Positions 60,898 through 64,000 of a DNA stretch of 64,000 nt are shown in pieces (position 1 is the stretch's first letter; each line of letters begins with the position of its first letter). This DNA is from Bacteroidia bacterium. GTDB taxonomy: Bacteria > Bacteroidota > Bacteroidia > B-17B0 > Aurantibacillaceae. The DNA lies in contig JALHPG010000001.1 in the NCBI GenBank assembly GCA_022842625.1, positions 124,001-188,000 on the forward strand, written 5' to 3'. The translations under genes and the position numbers were made by a program. The notes beneath the pieces are model-generated. The model ran no database searches, was not told where the DNA came from, and worked only from the letters and a program-made list of their open reading frames with translations.

Positions 60898-61043
60898 AAA
60901 AAACATTCACATTTAATTTTCTAGCAAATATTCTTTTGTATTTATTTATTGTTTTGGCTTTTTATTTTTTATACAGTCCTTTAAACACGCATCCTAATAA
61001 CAAACCAGGTTCATCTGCTAAATTTGTATACCAACAGTTTTAA
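60894..61043 (+). CDS. dltX: DltX-like microprotein
   Basis: A 49-residue reading frame starts ATG 60894 (ATGA overlap with dltD) and stops at 61043, 2 nt before dltB. It has a short polar N-terminus, one membrane helix (NILLYLFIVLAFYFLY, about 12-27) and a C-terminal tail ending in FVYQQF. Gram-positive DltX is about 50 residues with one helix and a conserved C-terminal F-x-Y-x-x-F; its Tyr is thought to carry the D-alanyl group between DltB and DltD. The motif (FVYQQF) fits F-x-Y-x-x-F exactly. It is too short for routine gene finding. Confidence 0.72.
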   Translation: MKKTFTFNFLANILLYLFIVLAFYFLYSPLNTHPNNKPGSSAKFVYQQF

Positions 61044-61045
61044 AC

Positions 61046-62197
61046 ATGCTTCCATTTAGTTCGATAGATTTTTACATACTCATTGCCCTATTTATAGGGC
61101 TAGTGGTGGCATTAAAATTTTTATTGAGCAACGCGTATTACAAATATGTATTAGCACTACTAAACTTTTCGTTTTTGATCTTTGCCTTTCCAAAACCATA
61201 TCATTTTTTTGTATTTATTGTTTTTTCGTATGCAGGAATTTACTTGTTCTCAACTATTTTAAAATTTAGTCTGAAAATATGGGGAATTCTTTTTTTATTA
61301 TTACCAATGCTTCTCGTAAAATTAGAAATACGCTCCGAATTTGACCTCTCTCATCTATTATCGTTTGCCGGCTTATCCTATGCAACATTTCGCGTAATTG
61401 GTTATTTTATGGATAGAGCTCCGAATGAAAAAATGGCGGATCCTATAACTTATTTTAATTTTTTAGCCTTTACACCAACGTTATTAATAGGTCCTATTGA
61501 GCGATACGGACGATTTAAGACTTCACAAGAAAGTGGTTTTTTATCGATTACTACCGAAAACTTTATTGTTGGCTGGAATGCCTTGTTAAAAGGGATCGTT
61601 TTTAAATACATAATTGCTGAAGTAATTGATAGGTATTGGCTAAATCTGTTTCCCGAAACAAGTAAAGACATTTTACATATGGCAAACAATATGTACGCCT
61701 ATTATTTTTATTTGTTTTTTGATTTTGCCGGCTATTCGTTTATGGCTTTAGGCGTTGGAAAAATGATGGGAATAAATGTTCCGGTCAATTTCACAAATCC
61801 GTTCCTTGCGGTAAGCCCTCAAGATTTTTGGAGACGATTTCATATAAGTTTAGGCGATTGGTTAAAGGATTACTTTTTTACTCCCTTATATGTGTTCTTA
61901 ACAAGAAAGAAAAGTTTAAAAAAATACCCTGTACTTCGTCAAAACATTGCCTTAATATTAACCTTTGCATTAATGGGTTGCTGGAACGGCTTTAGATTCA
62001 ATTATATTTTAAGTGGTTTATTATTTGGCATTTATTCTGCCGTGCACAACAGCTATAGCATCCAATGTAAAAAGAAGGGAAAAGATGTTCTTTTTGGCAA
62101 TTTACATCCCTTGGCAGTACAAATTATCAGCATTTTTATTATGTTCAATTTAGCAGCCGTAGCCATGTATATTTTTAGCGGCCGCAGTCCTTATTAA
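61046..62197 (+). CDS. dltB: DltB-like MBOAT O-acyltransferase with a replaced catalytic His
   Basis: This 383-residue polytopic protein has at least nine hydrophobic stretches and the MBOAT core: FTPTLLIGPIERYGRF, YLFFDFAGYSFMALGVGKMMG, NFTNPFLAVSPQDFWRRFHISLGDWLKDYFF and LMGCWNGFRFNYI. The conserved His of RRFHIS is kept (His266), but the invariant catalytic His of the WHG motif is Asn314 (WNG); the codon at 61985-61987 is AAC. In DltB the WHG His is required for acyl transfer from DltC, so the mechanism here is in doubt. The start at 61046 follows dltX by 2 nt. Confidence 0.83.
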   Translation: MLPFSSIDFYILIALFIGLVVALKFLLSNAYYKYVLALLNFSFLIFAFPKPYHFFVFIVFSYAGIYLFSTILKFSLKIWGILFLLLPMLLVKLEIRSEFDLSHLLSFAGLSYATFRVIGYFMDRAPNEKMADPITYFNFLAFTPTLLIGPIERYGRFKTSQESGFLSITTENFIVGWNALLKGIVFKYIIAEVIDRYWLNLFPETSKDILHMANNMYAYYFYLFFDFAGYSFMALGVGKMMGINVPVNFTNPFLAVSPQDFWRRFHISLGDWLKDYFFTPLYVFLTRKKSLKKYPVLRQNIALILTFALMGCWNGFRFNYILSGLLFGIYSAVHNSYSIQCKKKGKDVLFGNLHPLAVQIISIFIMFNLAAVAMYIFSGRSPY

Positions 62198-62207
62198 TTA
62201 AAAGAAG

Positions 62208-63719
62208 ATGAAATATAATTTTAAAACCAAACAATTTTCAGAAATTGAAACTGCTCCCAAAAAACTTGCAATAGCCGGAAGCGACAGGGACATTGATTGG
62301 GATACATTAAAAACAAAAACCGAACAGCTGGTTAAGGTGTTTAATGAAATTGGTATACCAAATGGACATCCGGTTATTATATACGGGCACAAAGAATATT
62401 TATTTCCACTTGCGATATTAGCTTGTATTCATTCAAACACTACTTACATTCCCATAGATAAAATTTATCCAATAGATAGAATTAAAAAGATCATTGAAAA
62501 AACCGGGTCTCAAATTTTAATTAATTGCTCCGAAGAAACCTTGGATATTAATATTGCAATTACTATTAATTCATCATTTAATACAACCGTTAATTTTATT
62601 CCTGATTACTCAAATAAAATTTACGGAATACCCGAAGACCCTCTTCAATATATCATGTTTACATCAGGATCAACAGGGGAGCCAAAAGGAGTGCAAATTA
62701 CCCAAAACTCCATTCTTACATTTTTAAATTGGGCGCAAAAAGATTTTGGCTTTTGCTCCGATGATGTGTTTATGAATCAAGCGCCATTTACATTTGATGT
62801 TTCACTATGCGATGTGCTTAATTCTTTCTCACACGGCGGAACGCTCGTGCTAAATTCAACAAACATAGTTAAAGATCAAGAGGCGTTTTTTAAACGCTTA
62901 GTAAATTACAAATGTAGTGTGTGGACATCCACTCCATCCTTTGCCTATTTGTTCCTTCGCCACCCCGATTTTAATGCAGAAAAAATCTACACCATAAAAA
63001 CATTTTTATTTATGGGCGAAGAATTACCAAACCGCACTTGCTCTATTTTAAAAAAATCGTTTAACGATGTAAGAATATTAAACGCTTATGGCCCAACAGA
63101 GGCTACAATTGTAACAACACTAGTTGAAATAACAGATGACGTTATTTCAAAATACCCAATGTTACCAATTGGTTTTCCAATGCCAGCAAGCAAAATAGTA
63201 ATTGAAAAACTAGACCCTAATGATAAAGAAGGGGAGTTGATCATAGTTGGCGAACATGTTTCGATTGGCTATTTTAAAAATGATGAACTAAATAAACAAA
63301 AGTTTTTTTTACACGAAGGGAAACGCGCATTTAAAACTGGTGACCTGGCCTATTACGAAAACGAAATGGTTTTTTGTATAGGAAGAAATGATGATCAGGT
63401 TAAAATGCATGGTTTTAGAATTGAACTGAATGAGATAAGCAATGTACTTTGTAAAAATGATCTCATCTCAGACGCAGTAACAATTGCCTTAAAACGAAAT
63501 AATGAAGTAAAAAAGATCGTAAGTTTTGTAATTGTAAAAGAGCCCATTCAAAAAGAAGAATTAAACCAACACCTAGTTGCATTTTTAAATACTACCTTGC
63601 CGTATTATATGATCCCGGGTGATTTAGTAACTGTAGGCTCTTTCCCTTACAGCACAAGTCACAAAATTGATAAAAACAAACTCATTGAAGATTATTTAAA
63701 ACAACAATTTAATAATTAA
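62208..63719 (+). CDS. dltA: DltA-like amino-acid adenylation enzyme with altered pocket
   Basis: DltA activates D-alanine with ATP and loads it on DltC. The 503-residue protein has MFTSGSTGEPKGVQ (core A3), NQAPFTFDVSLCDV, FLFMGEELPNR, NAYGPTEATIV, TGDLAYYENEM, GRNDDQVKMHGFRIEL and SHKIDKNK (catalytic Lys486). Length and motifs match DltA rather than a generic NRPS domain. Asp197, the amino-group ligand, is kept, but Cys269, which selects D-alanine in Bacillus, is Met, and the Met of the Bacillus DLSVMD motif is Cys201. The substrate may not be D-alanine. The gene follows dltB by 10 nt. Confidence 0.85.
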   Translation: MKYNFKTKQFSEIETAPKKLAIAGSDRDIDWDTLKTKTEQLVKVFNEIGIPNGHPVIIYGHKEYLFPLAILACIHSNTTYIPIDKIYPIDRIKKIIEKTGSQILINCSEETLDINIAITINSSFNTTVNFIPDYSNKIYGIPEDPLQYIMFTSGSTGEPKGVQITQNSILTFLNWAQKDFGFCSDDVFMNQAPFTFDVSLCDVLNSFSHGGTLVLNSTNIVKDQEAFFKRLVNYKCSVWTSTPSFAYLFLRHPDFNAEKIYTIKTFLFMGEELPNRTCSILKKSFNDVRILNAYGPTEATIVTTLVEITDDVISKYPMLPIGFPMPASKIVIEKLDPNDKEGELIIVGEHVSIGYFKNDELNKQKFFLHEGKRAFKTGDLAYYENEMVFCIGRNDDQVKMHGFRIELNEISNVLCKNDLISDAVTIALKRNNEVKKIVSFVIVKEPIQKEELNQHLVAFLNTTLPYYMIPGDLVTVGSFPYSTSHKIDKNKLIEDYLKQQFNN

Positions 63720-63868
63720 GTGTATCCAAATTAACCTCAAATGATTTACAATTTTAGAATTTACGAATCACATTGGGTTGATTTCAGATCGTTAACAAGA
63801 TATAAAGGAAGTTCGTTTTTCAACAGATGAAAAAGCGAATAAGCTAGTAGTCAAAACAACATAATTAA

Positions 63869-64000
63869 ATGACGATACGAGATTATACATCCAAGGACAA
63901 AGAGGCGTGCATTGAGGTTTTTAAAAGTAACTGCCCTAAATTTTTTGATGAATCTGAATTAGACTTGTTTATTAAGTGGCTAAATCATCAGGAAAATCCT
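63869..64000 (+). CDS. GNAT-family N-acetyltransferase (partial, runs off the end)
   Basis: From ATG 63869 the first 44 codons read MTIRDYTSKDKEACIEVFKSNCPKFFDESELDLFIKWL, the N-terminal beta-alpha of GNAT acetyltransferases; the CoA-binding region lies beyond the window. It follows dltA by 149 nt on the same strand. The gap between them (63720-63868) has no long frame, only short pieces (ending KLVVKTT before a stop) that may be remains of a gene. Confidence 0.6.
   Translation, partial: MTIRDYTSKDKEACIEVFKSNCPKFFDESELDLFIKWLNHQENP

Overview
This window is a stretch of chromosome from a member of the Bacteroidota. The evidence is AT-rich DNA, several secreted proteins ending in type IX secretion (T9SS) type A sorting domains, promoters of the TTG / TAnnTTTG form, lipoproteins with the S-C lipobox, and the futalosine menaquinone route. 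The order or genus cannot be fixed from the sequence alone. No transposase, phage, CRISPR array or rRNA operon is visible, and most of the window is ordinary housekeeping sequence.

Layout. 1-3100: edge of an APC-type permease, small membrane and lipoproteins including a frameshifted DUF4349 lipoprotein, and holA. 3100-7200: a TPR histidine kinase, a YifB/ComM AAA protein and a small secreted protein. 7260-17153: tetrapyrrole genes hemA and a hemC-hemD fusion, with hemE further on, interleaved with a membrane glycosyltransferase, PIN-PhoH, typA and an epimerase-like protein. 17281-19266: a T9SS-exported M1 aminopeptidase. 19322-19840: an intact tRNA-Arg(CCT) and a GIY-YIG gene, flanked by two tRNA relics, each split by a related palindrome. 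19955-22958: selU-selD (tRNA selenation) and nadK. 23025-29039: two tandem paralogous T9SS metalloproteases and an OmpA-like protein. 29050-32888: folE with two PTPS paralogues, mqnB-mqnD and folA. 32910-44384: a glycosyltransferase, YqgE, small membrane proteins, an M20 peptidase, secreted proteins, an S4 protein, a palindrome cluster, kbl and a VOC protein. 44563-49401: dus, then a SpoIIE-type phosphatase facing a SiaC/SiaB-like pair. 49554-58565: a giant exported protein, a TerB-ABCG transporter fusion and small exported proteins. 58679-59389: a DUF4328 membrane protein. 59474-63719: a Dlt-like operon. The window ends in a GNAT acetyltransferase.

Most interesting region. 59474-63719 encodes a complete Dlt-like D-alanylation machine in the order carrier protein (DltC), DltD, a 49-residue DltX-like microprotein, DltB (MBOAT) and DltA, with tight overlaps and its own promoter. 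Bacteroidota have no teichoic acid, so the acceptor is unknown. Two catalytic or specificity positions are non-canonical: the MBOAT WHG histidine is Asn (N314), and the DltA position that selects D-alanine (Cys269 in Bacillus) is Met, with a reciprocal Met-to-Cys change at residue 201. This suggests a surface-acylation system with altered chemistry or substrate.

Other notable items are a SiaA/B/C-like phospho-switch with a tandem-fused SiaB and no visible SiaD, REP-like palindromes inside tRNA relics and in frame inside mqnD, a homopolymer frameshift at the signal peptide of a lipoprotein, and several genes whose -7 box ends 3-5 nt before the start codon, which predicts leaderless mRNAs.
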